This document shows positions 42,887-51,452 of a stretch of DNA of 64,000 bases, one piece after another (position 1 is the stretch's first letter; every line of letters begins with the position of its first letter). This DNA is from Kibdelosporangium persicum (lineage in GTDB: Bacteria > Actinomycetota > Actinomycetes > Mycobacteriales > Pseudonocardiaceae): contig NZ_JAAATY010000005.1 in the NCBI RefSeq assembly GCF_013280595.1, positions 186,001-250,000 of the forward strand, written 5' to 3'. The position numbers and the translations under genes were made by a program. The notes beneath the pieces are model-generated. The model had not been told where the DNA came from, ran no database searches, and saw only the letters and a program-made list of their open reading frames with translations.

Positions 42887-43681
42887 TCATAGCCGGGCTT
42901 CGGCCAACCTCTTCATGAGCACATCGTAGAGTCCGGGCGCGACGGCGATCGTGTTGGTCGATTCGGACGTGTGCGGCGTGCCGTCGTAGTCGACGACCAT
43001 GCCGCCCGCCTCCCGCACCAGGAGCGCGCCCGCCATCGTGTCCCAAGGCATGTTGGACAGGTTGATGGTGGCGTCCAGCTTGCCTTGGGCGACCCAGGCC
43101 AGGTCGATCGCCGCGGTGCCGATCATCCTGATCCGCTGGACACGCGCGCCCAGGTCGGTGAGCAACGCGAGCCGGATACGGTTCTTCTCGGTCGAGCCTT
43201 CGCCCACCGAGAAGTCCCCGATCGAGATCATGGCGGCGGACTCCTGCACGACCGCGGAGCACCGCATCGGCTCGCCGTTGACGTACGCGCCGTTCTCCGC
43301 CCGTGCGGTGTACCAGGTGTCCAGGAACGGCAGGTCGACGGCGGCCAGCCTGGCCTCCGTGCCGTCGACCAGCGCGAGGGACACCGCGCACAACGGGATG
43401 CCACGGGCGAAGTTGGCGGTTCCGTCGATCGGGTCGAGGACCCAGTTCAGCAGGCCGCCGCCCGCCCCGGTCTGCCCGTGTTCCTCTCCGAGCATCCCGA
43501 TCTCGGGCGTCTCCCTGGCGAGGAACTCCCGGACGGCGTCCTCCACCGCGAGGTCGACGTCGGTCACCATGTCCCGGTCGCCCTTCGGGGACACAGTGGA
43601 CGGTGTCCGCTCCTGGACGATCCGTCGGGCCAACGCGACGGCTCTGGTGGCGACGGGCATGAGTTCGGCGTGATCGGCCAT
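42887..43681 (-). CDS. Inositol monophosphatase family protein
   Basis: 264 residues from the ATG at 43681. The metal sites are GEEHG (about 66), LDPIDGTANFARG (about 82-94) and WDTMAGALLVREAGG (about 215), all intact. Family members hydrolyse inositol-1-phosphate, histidinol phosphate or 3'-phosphoadenosine phosphate with Mg2+. Actinomycetes need inositol-phosphate hydrolysis for mycothiol and phosphatidylinositol, but histidinol phosphatase is equally possible. It is monocistronic. Confidence 0.92.
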   Translation of the reverse strand: MADHAELMPVATRAVALARRIVQERTPSTVSPKGDRDMVTDVDLAVEDAVREFLARETPEIGMLGEEHGQTGAGGGLLNWVLDPIDGTANFARGIPLCAVSLALVDGTEARLAAVDLPFLDTWYTARAENGAYVNGEPMRCSAVVQESAAMISIGDFSVGEGSTEKNRIRLALLTDLGARVQRIRMIGTAAIDLAWVAQGKLDATINLSNMPWDTMAGALLVREAGGMVVDYDGTPHTSESTNTIAVAPGLYDVLMKRLAEARL

Positions 43682-44219
43682 GGATGTTCACCTTCGTCTG
43701 GTCGGGTCACGTGGACGACTACTGGCGTGGGTACTGACAGTTCCGTCGAGCACCACGTCGAACGCCCACCGGGCGCGTGCGGTGCCGGGTCCGCGTCTAC
43801 GCGAGTTCGCGCCGCTGCCGCGAGCACCGTGCCGGCCATGGCGTCGTGTTCCTCTGCCGCACAGGCATCCCCTTCCTCGTCCCGACCTCGACCGTGGTCG
43901 CCCGTGGTCACCAACAATAGGGCGTCCACGGCCCACGTGGCCCTGCCGCGAGGCACGCCTTGGTCGCCCGGCGGCGCCGGAATCGTCCCGGCACAGGCGT
44001 TTGCGCCGGTCAGCCGGGCCGGAAGCCGTTGTGCAACTCAGATCCACTTCGTCAAGTAACACGTCCGGGATCTCGTGTGGCCCGTCGCTCATCGTAACCG
44101 GTCAAGCACAGACGAAGCACTCGCCGTCCGCACCGGATCACGACAACGTCTACAGTGGACTCCGCAGTGGTTCACGGGAGATCGTCGCGGCACCGGGCGA
44201 ACCCATTACGCTCTGGTCC
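43682..44219. other. 538-bp region without a supported gene
   Basis: Frames on both strands are long only because of high GC. Their translations are Arg/Pro-rich and show no family resemblance, ribosome site or codon regularity. It may hold the promoter for the IMPase gene (minus) and the gene at 44220 (plus). Confidence 0.5.
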
Positions 44220-44633
44220 ATGCAGGTACGCGTTGATTTCAACCCGCATGACGCCGTCCCGGAAGTGCTGTGCCTGATCGTGCCGGCACCGACCGGGGTG
44301 GTGTACGAGAACCAGTGCGGTGGTCACGCGTGCCTGCGGAAGTCACTGGAGGGCTTCCTCGTCGTGGTCGGCCGGGCGACACCGTTCACCGAATTCTTCG
44401 CCAGGTTCGACGGGCGTCCACCGGTCTCCTGGACCGTCGAGGACCTCGACCGGCTCCAGCGCCTGGTCCGGGAGAAGGTCGCCTACTTCGTGCCCGACGG
44501 CGACTCCGGCGACTCCGACGTACGCGTCCTGCTGAGTCTCGATTTCGACCGGCTCGACGACCTCACCGAGGCCTGGCTCCCGGTTCGCGCGGGCGACGAG
44601 GCCGCTGTGCTCGTGTTCGCCAACTCCGACTAG
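44220..44633 (+). CDS. Small cytosolic protein, possibly DUF6210-like
   Basis: The ATG at 44220 gives 137 residues. The phrase APTGVVYENQCGGHACLRKSLEGFLVVVG is distinctive, and I associate it, without certainty, with the DUF6210 family of unknown function. The C-terminal half is acidic (FVPDGDSGDSDVRVLLSLDFDRLDDL). There is no signal peptide or TM segment. Its TAG stop is the first TAG of a foldback element (44630-44797), so the protein's C terminus is set by that element. Confidence 0.6.
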   Translation: MQVRVDFNPHDAVPEVLCLIVPAPTGVVYENQCGGHACLRKSLEGFLVVVGRATPFTEFFARFDGRPPVSWTVEDLDRLQRLVREKVAYFVPDGDSGDSDVRVLLSLDFDRLDDLTEAWLPVRAGDEAAVLVFANSD

Positions 44634-44797
44634 GCCGTGTTTCAAATGCCCGATCGCGATAGCCGGGCCGGATGCGGCCCCTGACGCCACCGCGGGACCG
44701 CCCAAAGACAACCAGTATTCGCGGCGATCCCGCGGCGACGCCAGGAACCGCCCCGATCCCGACTCTCATCGACCGGGACATTCGAAACACGACCTAG
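44630..44797. mobile_element. MITE-like foldback element with CTAG tips
   Basis: A 168-bp stretch whose two halves are imperfect inverted copies along nearly their full length. The left end is CTAGGCCGTGTTTCAAATG and the right end, read in reverse complement, is CTAGGTCGTGTTTCGAATG. Internal CCGCGGGA/TCCCGCGG blocks also pair. There is no coding capacity. Both tips begin with CTAG. This is the form of a non-autonomous miniature inverted-repeat element. No matching transposase is in the window. Confidence 0.7.
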
Positions 44798-45288
44798 GTG
44801 ATCGGCCGCCCGTGTTCGCAGAGGACCGTCGTACCGAGCTTGACGGCCTCCAGCGCGGCTTCGACCCGGCCCGCGAGCCGCGGGATGAGGCGTTCCCGGG
44901 CCGCCGGCAGATCGTAGAAACCCGCTGAGAGGATCTCCCCGTCGGCGAACACCATCGCGTCCACATCGGACTGTGTGAGGACGCCGCCGTCGAACACGAA
45001 CATGACAGCCTCCGGCCAGTCCCCGTCGGCGTGGATGTAGTCGACGACCAGCAACCTGCCCACCGGCCGCCGCATGCCGAGTTCCTCGGTCAGCTCACGG
45101 GACACCGTCGCCCACGGAGACTCGTTCTCGTCGACCGCGCCACCCGGGATCTCCCACTGCTGCTTGTACGACGGCTCCACCAGGAGCACGCGGCCGGTGT
45201 CGTCCCGGAACAGCACCCCCGACGCCATCCGCTTCCGGCTCAACCCGGCGACGAACTTCTCCACCGAGAAGGGCTCAGTCTCCGCCAC
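44794..45288 (-). CDS. Nudix hydrolase
   Basis: The GTG at 45288 gives 164 residues; the longer frame to 45360 adds an Arg-rich leader without a ribosome site. The Nudix box GAVDENESPWATVSRELTEE (about 55-74, continuing LGM) matches Gx5Ex7REUxEExGU exactly. Such enzymes hydrolyse nucleoside diphosphates linked to another moiety, such as damaged nucleotides, ADP-ribose or NDP-sugars. Its TAG stop lies in the CTAG tip of the foldback element. Confidence 0.92.
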   Translation of the reverse strand: MAETEPFSVEKFVAGLSRKRMASGVLFRDDTGRVLLVEPSYKQQWEIPGGAVDENESPWATVSRELTEELGMRRPVGRLLVVDYIHADGDWPEAVMFVFDGGVLTQSDVDAMVFADGEILSAGFYDLPAARERLIPRLAGRVEAALEAVKLGTTVLCEHGRPIT

Positions 45289-45359
45289 ATCGCCAACCCT
45301 ATACGGCAGGGCGTTTCGTGCGCGGGACGCCGGTGACGGCCAGGCTGTCCGTCCCCGCA

Positions 45360-45394
45360 CGAGAAAGGACGGCGGTCGCCGGCGACCGCCGTCC
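45360..45394 (-). terminator. Terminator after the DedA gene
   Basis: GGACGGCGGTCGCC is directly followed by its perfect complement (45367-45394). On the minus strand the hairpin is followed by TTTCTC, and it starts 12 bp past the DedA stop. Confidence 0.75.
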
Positions 45395-45406
45395 CTGCCC
45401 GGCAGG

Positions 45407-46108
45407 TCACCTGTCGTGCGGGATCCGCGGCAGCACCTGGGTGGCGTCCGCGTCCTCAGCTTTTCCCTTGTTGCGGTTGCGCAGCCGCATCACGACGAAC
45501 AGCACGACGGCCAGGACCACCGCGCCGATCACGATCTTCTGGAACACCCCGGCGTACTCGTCGACCAGGTACCAGTTCTCCCCCAGCTGGTAGCCCGCGA
45601 CGACGAAGATGGTGTTCCAGATCAGGCTGCCCGCCGTGGTCAGCAGCAGGAACTTCACGAAGTTCATCTTCTCGACGCCCGCGGGCAGCGAGATGAAACT
45701 GCGGAACAGCGGGATCATCCGGCCGAAGAACACCGCCTTCGTGCCGTGCTTGGCGAACCACTGCTCGGTCTTGTCGAAGTCGGTCACCTTGACCAGCGGG
45801 ATCTTGCCGACCAGGGCCCTCGTGCGGTCCCGGCCGAGCAACGCGCCCACCAGGTACACGATGATCGCGCCGACGACGGACCCCAACGTGGTCCAGAACA
45901 GGGCGCCCGCCAGCGTGAACACGCCCTTGCTCGCGGAGAACCCGGCCAGCGGCAACACCAGTTCGCTGGGGATGGGCGGGAAAAGGTTGTCCAAGCCGAC
46001 GACGAGTGCCGCACCCACACCGCCGAGGGTGTCCATCAGGTTGACGGCCCAGCCGGCCAATCCGCCGACAGGCTCGTGTGCGCTCTCGGCTAGCAGGTAA
46101 ACAGACAT
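45407..46108 (-). CDS. DedA/SNARE-associated family membrane protein
   Basis: The ATG at 46108 gives 233 residues. The family core is clear: GLDNLFPPIPSELVLPLAGF near the N terminus, and FFGRMIPLFRSFISLPAGVEKMNFVKFLLLTTAGSLIWN (about 123-161), with the conserved R-x3-P-x-x-R and G-x-x-x-M-x-F elements. Four or more TM helices. DedA proteins are lipid scramblases, for example returning undecaprenyl phosphate or phosphatidylethanolamine across the membrane, and affect cell division and antibiotic tolerance. It is monocistronic with a hairpin terminator. Confidence 0.93.
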   Translation of the reverse strand: MSVYLLAESAHEPVGGLAGWAVNLMDTLGGVGAALVVGLDNLFPPIPSELVLPLAGFSASKGVFTLAGALFWTTLGSVVGAIIVYLVGALLGRDRTRALVGKIPLVKVTDFDKTEQWFAKHGTKAVFFGRMIPLFRSFISLPAGVEKMNFVKFLLLTTAGSLIWNTIFVVAGYQLGENWYLVDEYAGVFQKIVIGAVVLAVVLFVVMRLRNRNKGKAEDADATQVLPRIPHDR

Positions 46109-46518
46109 CAACGCTCTCTTCCGGGAACCTTCTTACACCCACAAGCTTAGGAATGCGCAGACGGCGGCAGAAGGAGGTGTGCCTCCCACTTCACGGCGTC
46201 AAACCTCACCGCACCTACTGTGGAAAACCACAATGCAGCCCGTCGACGTCGGCGTACCCGATGCAAGATCCCATGCCAGGGTACCGTGCGCCCGCCCGGG
46301 GCCGGTACCGCGGCCCAGAGTGGCCCGGAAGGTAAAATCCGCAGGTCAAGGGCTTGCAAACCGCGTGTCGCGATCAAGGGACACCGCTGGCCACGGATGC
46401 GGGTGGCGGTCGGCGGACCGGACGTCGCGGTGCGGTACCGGTGGATCTGTCACACCGTTTCGTGTGGTCCGTTTAATCGTGTGCGACCGAACGGGCGCCC
46501 TGGTTATCGTCCGTCGCG
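46109..46518. other. Intergenic region between divergent DedA and APH genes
   Basis: About 410 bp without a supported gene. AAGGAGGT at 46171-46178 looks like a ribosome site, but the only starts near it are too close and the frame encodes no recognisable protein. Otherwise nothing distinctive. Confidence 0.45.
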
Positions 46519-47403
46519 ATGACGATGCACGCCGATGAAATCCCCACGTCCGTCGCCCTTGTCCGGCGACTGCTGGCCGCACAATTCCCGCAGTGGGCCG
46601 ATCTGCCGATCTCCCGGGTGACGTCCTCGGGAACGGTGAACGCCCTGTACCGGCTCGGTGAGGACCTGGTGGTGCGCCTGCCGTTGGTCGAACGGGCGGC
46701 CGCGGACATCCGGCGCGAGCAGACCTGGTTGCCGCGGTTGGCTCCGTTGCCGGTGGCGACTCCCGTTCCGGTCGGTCAAGGCGTGCCCGGTGCGGGTTAT
46801 CCGTGTGACTGGTCGGTGCTTCGCTGGATCGAGGGCGAGAACCCGGTCGTCGGTGACATTCCGGGCGTGGCCGAGGACCTCGCGGAGTTCGTCGTGGCCT
46901 TGCGGCGGATCGACCCGGGTCCGGGTCCGGCATCCGACCGGGGCGGTCCGCTGTCCCACCGGGATCACGCGACTCGTCAGGCGATCAGCGAGCTGCACGG
47001 GATCATCGACACCGATGCGGCCACCGCCGCTTGGGAAGAGGCGTCACGGGCACCGGAATGGTCGTCGCGGCCGGTGTGGACGCACGGCGATCTGGGGCCG
47101 GGCAACGTGCTCACCGCGGACGGCGGGCTCCGCGCCGTGATCGACTTCGGCGTGGTCGGCGTCGGCGATCCCGCGGTCGACCTCATTCCGGCATGGAACC
47201 TGTTCACCGGCCAGGCCAGGGAGACCTTCCGGTCTGGTGTGGACGTCGACGACGCGACCTGGGCGCGTGGCCGCGGCTGGGCGTTGTCGATCTCACTGAT
47301 CCAGCTGCCGTACTACCGGGAGACCAATCCGGTGATCGCGGCCAATTCCGTGCACGTGATCGACGAGATCCTCGCGGAGCACCGGTCGCGGTCGACGCCG
47401 TAG
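46519..47403 (+). CDS. Aminoglycoside phosphotransferase (APH) family protein
   Basis: 294 residues from the ATG at 46519. The kinase core is visible: NALYRLGEDLVVRLPLVERAA with the ATP-binding lysine position replaced by Arg (VVRLP, as in many of this subgroup), catalytic loop WTHGDLGPGNVL (HGD-x4-N, about 190), and metal loop AVIDFGVVGVGDPAVDL. Related to MphA/APH proteins that phosphorylate macrolides, aminoglycosides or small metabolites. The physiological substrate is unknown. It lies 65 bp before an epimerase gene on the same strand. Confidence 0.88.
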   Translation: MTMHADEIPTSVALVRRLLAAQFPQWADLPISRVTSSGTVNALYRLGEDLVVRLPLVERAAADIRREQTWLPRLAPLPVATPVPVGQGVPGAGYPCDWSVLRWIEGENPVVGDIPGVAEDLAEFVVALRRIDPGPGPASDRGGPLSHRDHATRQAISELHGIIDTDAATAAWEEASRAPEWSSRPVWTHGDLGPGNVLTADGGLRAVIDFGVVGVGDPAVDLIPAWNLFTGQARETFRSGVDVDDATWARGRGWALSISLIQLPYYRETNPVIAANSVHVIDEILAEHRSRSTP

Positions 47404-47468
47404 CGGCCCACGAAATCGAGCCGCGACTGGACCACGGACCGCGCCCGCACGGACCTATGGTCAAGGAC

Positions 47469-48314
47469 ATGCGGATCTTCTTGGCCGGTGCATCAGGGGT
47501 AATCGGACGGCGGGTGACGGAGTCGCTGGTCGCCCATGGCCATCAGGTCGTCGGGCTCACCCGGCGCCCGTCCCCCGTCCTGGAGAAGCTCGGCGCCCAG
47601 GTGGCGATCGCCGACGTCTACGACCGCGCCGCGCTGGCCGACGCGGTCCGCGCGGCCGAGCCGGACGTGGTCATGCACCAGCTGACCGACCTCAGCGCCG
47701 GCGACCGGACCGCCAACGCCAAAATCCGGGAGCAGGGCACCCGCAATCTGGCCGACGCGGCTCTCGACGCGGGCGTCCAGCGGATCATCGCCCAGAGCAT
47801 CTGCTGGGTCTACGAACCAGGGGACAAACCGGCCGCCGAGGACGTGCCCCTCGACCTCGATTCGGACGCTGACCGGCAGAACACCGTGCGCGCCGTGGCC
47901 ACGCTGGAAACGACCGTACGAGAAGCACCGGAATGGGTCGTCCTGCGCTACGGAATGTTCTACGGTCCCGACACCTGGTACACACCTGGCGGATTCATGG
48001 CGCGACTCGCCCACGACGGGCGTTTGCAGGCGACAGCGGACGTGACCAGCTTCGTGCACGTCGACGACGCGGCTTCAGCGGCCGTATCGGCGCTGCACTG
48101 GCCGACGGGTGTCGTCAACGTCTGTGACGACGAGCCCGCGACCGGCTACGACTGGACGCCCGTGTTCTGTCAGGCGGTCGGCGCACCTGAACCAGCCCGA
48201 TCGGACGCTCCGCGGACGGGATGGGCACGTGGCGCCGACAACCGGCGAGCACGTGACTTGGGCTGGACGCCGCAGTGGCCTTCGTGGCGGGACGGTCTTA
48301 GCGCTACAAAGTAA
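47469..48314 (+). CDS. NAD(P)-dependent epimerase/dehydratase (extended SDR-like)
   Basis: The ATG at 47469 gives 281 residues; an in-frame ATG at 47457 is an alternative. The N-terminal MRIFLAGASGVIGRRVTESL holds the GxxGxxG nucleotide motif, followed by DVYDRAAL. The middle has RIIAQSICWVYEP and VLRYGMFYGPDTWY, in which the expected YxxxK is replaced, so it belongs to the atypical SDR group (NmrA/epimerase-like), often reductases or redox sensors. The C-terminal substrate loop FVHVDDAASAAVSAL and NVCDDEP fit. Function unknown. Confidence 0.85.
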   Translation: MRIFLAGASGVIGRRVTESLVAHGHQVVGLTRRPSPVLEKLGAQVAIADVYDRAALADAVRAAEPDVVMHQLTDLSAGDRTANAKIREQGTRNLADAALDAGVQRIIAQSICWVYEPGDKPAAEDVPLDLDSDADRQNTVRAVATLETTVREAPEWVVLRYGMFYGPDTWYTPGGFMARLAHDGRLQATADVTSFVHVDDAASAAVSALHWPTGVVNVCDDEPATGYDWTPVFCQAVGAPEPARSDAPRTGWARGADNRRARDLGWTPQWPSWRDGLSATK

Positions 48315-48354
48315 CCATACGTATTACGGCGGTAATTGGAACGGGTGTGGCCCA

Positions 48355-48400
48355 CCCGCCACAAGGGACTTTCCTGGCGGAAAGAACCCCTTGTGGCGGG
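48355..48400. repeat. 13-bp stem inverted repeat CCCGCCACAAGGG
   Basis: CCCGCCACAAGGG (48355-48367) and its exact complement (48388-48400) with a 20-nt loop lie between the converging epimerase and SRPBCC genes. A further partial copy (CCCGTGGCGGG) follows at about 48424-48434. It is a possible bidirectional terminator, without a T-tract. Confidence 0.7.
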
Positions 48401-48497
48401 AAGGTCCGACCTGGCACCGAAACCCGTGGCGGGCAACGTGATCGCCGTTCACTCGGACGGCCGGTTCCGGCGACGCTTTGCCACCAGGCCATGTCCC

Positions 48498-48950
48498 TCA
48501 GTGCCAGTTGCTGATCCTGACGTCGTCCGGCGCGGGTTCGCCCGCGCCGGTCTCGACCAGCTTCTTCAGGCTCATCAGGAACGTCGCCCACTTGGTGCCG
48601 CAGTGGTGCATGAACTCGTTCGGCGCGGCCCAGCCCTCGTGCGCGAACAGCACGATCGTGTACTCGTCCTCCTGCTTCAGGTCGAAGCGGATCCGCGTAC
48701 CGACCCATTCCCCGGGACCTTCCACGACCTCCCACAGCACGCGCTCGGCCGGTTCAGCCGCCAGGACCTTCATGTCGAAGCCGCTGGGCGGGGGCGCGGC
48801 CTCGAAGCGGAACCGGATCACTCCGCCGACTTCGCCGTCGCCCGTCGTGTCACGCGTCCACCAGCCCGCCAGGCCGTCAATCGTGGTCAGTGCGTCGTAG
48901 ACCTCCTTGGGAGACGCCGTGATCCCGACCCTGTGCAAGATGTCCACCAT
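48498..48950 (-). CDS. SRPBCC (AHSA1-type) domain protein
   Basis: The ATG at 48950 follows GAGGGG; 150 residues. The helix-grip fold is shown by VGITASPKEVYDALTTIDGLAGWWTRDTTG at the start and WATFLMSLKKLVETGAGEP in the long C-terminal helix. AHSA1-like proteins bind hydrophobic ligands. In actinomycetes they are often cotranscribed with ArsR-type repressors, as here: it is the last gene of SRPBCC-ArsR-SRPBCC, 58 bp after the ArsR stop. Confidence 0.9.
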   Translation of the reverse strand: MVDILHRVGITASPKEVYDALTTIDGLAGWWTRDTTGDGEVGGVIRFRFEAAPPPSGFDMKVLAAEPAERVLWEVVEGPGEWVGTRIRFDLKQEDEYTIVLFAHEGWAAPNEFMHHCGTKWATFLMSLKKLVETGAGEPAPDDVRISNWH

Positions 48951-49008
48951 TTCGATACCCCTCTGTTCATCGCGCCGCCGCGGATACGGCTGCGTCCATC
49001 GCGACGGT

Positions 49009-49347
49009 TCAGCTTTTCCGGGTGCGCTGGATCGTCTCGGCGATGCGCTGGATGCGCCGCAGCCGGGCGTCCCAGGCCGTTCCGACCGACGACAGTTGCG
49101 CGACCGCGCGGGCGAGTTGGGCCTCGTCCACCTCGTAGCGGCGTTCACGGCCCGAAGGCGTGGAACGAACCAGACCGGCCCGGTCGAGCACGCCGAGATG
49201 TTTGGCGACTGCCTGACGAGTGACCGGCAGTTGCTCACTCAGCCTCGTCGCCGTGCTGCCACCGTCAACCAGCAGCAGGTCGAGCATCCGACGGCGGATG
49301 GGGTCACCCACCGCCGACCAGAGCTCGTCGTCGACGGCGGCGTTCAT
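49009..49347 (-). CDS. ArsR-family winged-helix repressor
   Basis: 112 residues from the ATG at 49347, which overlaps the stop of the upstream SRPBCC gene. The HTH (DPIRRRMLDLLLVDGGSTATRLSEQLPVTRQAVAKHLGVLDRAGLV) and wing (SGRERRYEV) are typical. No cysteine metal site is present, so it senses something other than a thiophilic metal, perhaps a ligand carried by its SRPBCC partners. Two GCAACC-N3-GGTTGC palindromes straddle the operon promoter and are the likely autoregulatory sites. Confidence 0.92.
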   Translation of the reverse strand: MNAAVDDELWSAVGDPIRRRMLDLLLVDGGSTATRLSEQLPVTRQAVAKHLGVLDRAGLVRSTPSGRERRYEVDEAQLARAVAQLSSVGTAWDARLRRIQRIAETIQRTRKS

Positions 49348-49793
49348 CGCGCCGACGCCAGCCGGCCCACATACGTGACGAGCCTGGGCAGGAAGTGGTC
49401 CCAGCCGGCGGTGTGGTCACGGTACGCCTCCTCGAGCACCGCCACCTCCCAGCCCTTCTCCCGGAACCCCTCTTCGGTGAAGCGCAGCAGCGTGCCCGCA
49501 CCCGACGGGACCAGGTCGAACGTCACCAGCAGCGAGTTACCCGGCGCCGCGGCCGCGCCCTCGTCGGCCACCCACCGGAAGGAGAACCGGCGGGGCGGGA
49601 CGGCCTCAACCACCGTGAGCGGTTCGACCTTGTCGGCGCCGAACGAGACGGTCCCGGTGGCACCGGGCACCGGCTCGATGTCCGCCTCGTCGGGCCACCA
49701 TTCCCGCAGGTGTTCCGGCGTGCTGATGACCTGGTAGACCACTTCGGGCGTGGCGTCGACGTGGATCTCCCGCTCGATGCTGCCGTACTCCAT
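49344..49793 (-). CDS. SRPBCC (AHSA1-type) domain protein, first gene of the ArsR operon
   Basis: The ATG at 49793 follows GAGGAG; 149 residues. Typical AHSA1 features: IEREIHVDATPEVVYQVISTPEHLREWWPDEA, central strands with FSFRWVADEG, and a C-terminal helix (HTAGWDHFLPRLVTYVG). It is coupled to the ArsR gene by an ATGA overlap. Together with the second SRPBCC gene it forms a three-gene ligand-binding/repressor unit. Its message begins just downstream of the promoter at 49831-49859. Confidence 0.9.
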   Translation of the reverse strand: MEYGSIEREIHVDATPEVVYQVISTPEHLREWWPDEADIEPVPGATGTVSFGADKVEPLTVVEAVPPRRFSFRWVADEGAAAAPGNSLLVTFDLVPSGAGTLLRFTEEGFREKGWEVAVLEEAYRDHTAGWDHFLPRLVTYVGRLASAR

Positions 49794-49810
49794 CACGTTC
49801 TCCTCATCTC

Positions 49811-49870
49811 GCAACCTTTGGTTGCACATGACTGTAGGGCAGTCGCCCGCCACGCGCAACCATCGGTTGC
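49811..49870 (-). promoter_or_regulatory. Promoter flanked by two GCAACC-N3-GGTTGC operators
   Basis: Reading the minus strand, -35 TTGCGC (49854-49859), a 17-bp spacer and -10 TACAGT (49831-49836). One perfect 6-3-6 palindrome (49856-49870) overlaps the -35, and the other (49811-49825) lies just after the start point. Their centres are 45 bp apart. ArsR binding to both would shut the promoter. Confidence 0.8.
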
Positions 49871-50044
49871 GATTGAGGTGGTGGCGCGCCTTCACCCGCC
49901 GAAGGCGCGGGACGCGGGCCCGTCGATCCGCAGACGAGGCAATCCGCGCCGATTCGGGTAGTTCCGCGCGTTACGTCAGCACTGCGCACAATCGGCATGG
50001 CCGAGCGGACCGCTGCTGACAGTTCCGGTGCGGCACCACAGGTC

Positions 50045-51310
50045 CTAGCCGAGCGAACACTCCGTGGCGAGGTTCGCACCGGCCCGCTTGACAGTCGCCG
50101 ACGGTGGCGGCTGAACGCCGTTCAACCACCCGTCCAAAGCCGTGAACGCCGTGCGGAAGCATGGACCGATGGGCCGCAACAGGTCCGGGTATGTGTCGTA
50201 CAGCCCGTCGACGTGGTTGCCGCCCTCGATCCGGTAGTACCGCTGAAGATGCGCACGTCCCTGCCGGGTGATCATCCCTTGGTAGACATCGGAATCACGG
50301 CTGATCGGCAACAACGCGTCCACAGTCCCGTGCAGGGTCAGCAAGGGTTTGCCGATACGGCCGGTCAACGAGATGCGGGCGACCGCCCTGTGCACCGCCG
50401 CGGGACGCGTCGCGTAATCGTACGAAGCGTCGTCGCCGGTGAACTCCGGGTCCAGTTCGGTACGGTAGATCCGTTGTGTCAGGTCCCAATACACCTGCTT
50501 GTGGTACGGCCACAGGAATTCCGATTCGGGCGCGAATCCCGCCGCGCCGATCGTCTCCCGGGAACCGCTTTGGTAGCCGCGGATCGCCGGAGGCAGGAAC
50601 GTCAGCAGGTTGTCACCTTCGGCGCGCCACAGCGTCCCTTCCCAGTCGACGCCGCCGGCGTACAGCCACGGCACGTTCTCCAACTGCCAGCGTACGAGGT
50701 AGCCACCGTTCGACAGGCCGGCGGCGACCGTCCGGGACGGGAGTCGTCCATAGTGGAGTTTGGCGGTCAGCTTCGCCGCGACCGTGAGCTGGGTGACGCG
50801 GGTGTTCCACTCCACCAGCGCGTCGCCAGGGCGATGGCCGTCGGTGAAGAAGTCCGCCCCGGTGTTTCCCTTGTCCGTCGCCGCGAAGGCGTAACCGGCG
50901 GCCAGCACCTGGTCGGCTATCGCGCGGTCGTTGGCGTACTGGCGTCGCACGCCCGGTGAACCGGACACGACGAGGCCGCCGTTCCACCTCTTCGGCAGGC
51001 GGATCACGAACTGGGAGTCGTGGTTCCAGCCGTGGGTCGTGTTGGTCTTCGAGGTGTCCGGGAAGTAGCCGTCGACCTGGACACCGGGCACGGCACCCAC
51101 GGTGGGCAACCCGGCCGACGTCAGGCCTGCCCAGTCGGCCTGCACGGTGTGGCCGGTGCGCAGGGTGCCGGTCGTGGTCAGATCGTCCAAACAGGACCGC
51201 ACGACGTGGGCGGCGCCGGGAACGACGACCGGCGCGCAGGTACTCGCGTGCGCGGACGGTGTGGCGAGGGTGGCGAGCAGGACTCCGGTGAGGACCAAGG
51301 CTGACCGCAT
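50045..51310 (-). CDS. Secreted alpha/beta hydrolase, possibly hydroxybutyrate-oligomer hydrolase-like
   Basis: The ATG at 51310 gives 421 residues with a signal peptide (MRSALVLTGVLLATLATPSAHA). Catalytic elements: nucleophile elbow AAGLSNGGYL (about 210), acid in LHGTVDALLPI and His in EGGNHVDGLY. The central segment VVSGSPGVRRQYANDRAIADQVLAAGYAFAATDKG is reminiscent of tannase-like and 3-hydroxybutyrate-oligomer hydrolases. It is divergent from a PHB-depolymerase-type esterase, which would make a polyester-degrading pair, but this is inference. Confidence 0.75.
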   Translation of the reverse strand: MRSALVLTGVLLATLATPSAHASTCAPVVVPGAAHVVRSCLDDLTTTGTLRTGHTVQADWAGLTSAGLPTVGAVPGVQVDGYFPDTSKTNTTHGWNHDSQFVIRLPKRWNGGLVVSGSPGVRRQYANDRAIADQVLAAGYAFAATDKGNTGADFFTDGHRPGDALVEWNTRVTQLTVAAKLTAKLHYGRLPSRTVAAGLSNGGYLVRWQLENVPWLYAGGVDWEGTLWRAEGDNLLTFLPPAIRGYQSGSRETIGAAGFAPESEFLWPYHKQVYWDLTQRIYRTELDPEFTGDDASYDYATRPAAVHRAVARISLTGRIGKPLLTLHGTVDALLPISRDSDVYQGMITRQGRAHLQRYYRIEGGNHVDGLYDTYPDLLRPIGPCFRTAFTALDGWLNGVQPPPSATVKRAGANLATECSLG

Positions 51311-51452
51311 GGCCGGACGGTAGGTCACCTGGTGACGCGGGGGTATCCCGTGCGGCCACACAAATCCCGCCCTGATTGTGGTGGTCCGCACCGTGGGCAC
51401 GGTCAGTCAGGGGACATACCGTCAGAGTGATGACGGTCACAAGGAGGTGGTC

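Noticed and set aside
43688-44092. Minus-strand frame of 134 codons upstream of the IMPase gene
   Set aside because: Extremely Arg/Gly-rich, without ribosome site or motif. Treated as non-coding.
46171-46335. AAGGAGGT followed by a short frame upstream of the APH gene
   Set aside because: The only start codons are too close to the ribosome-site-like sequence and the roughly 50-residue translation has no resemblance to a known protein.
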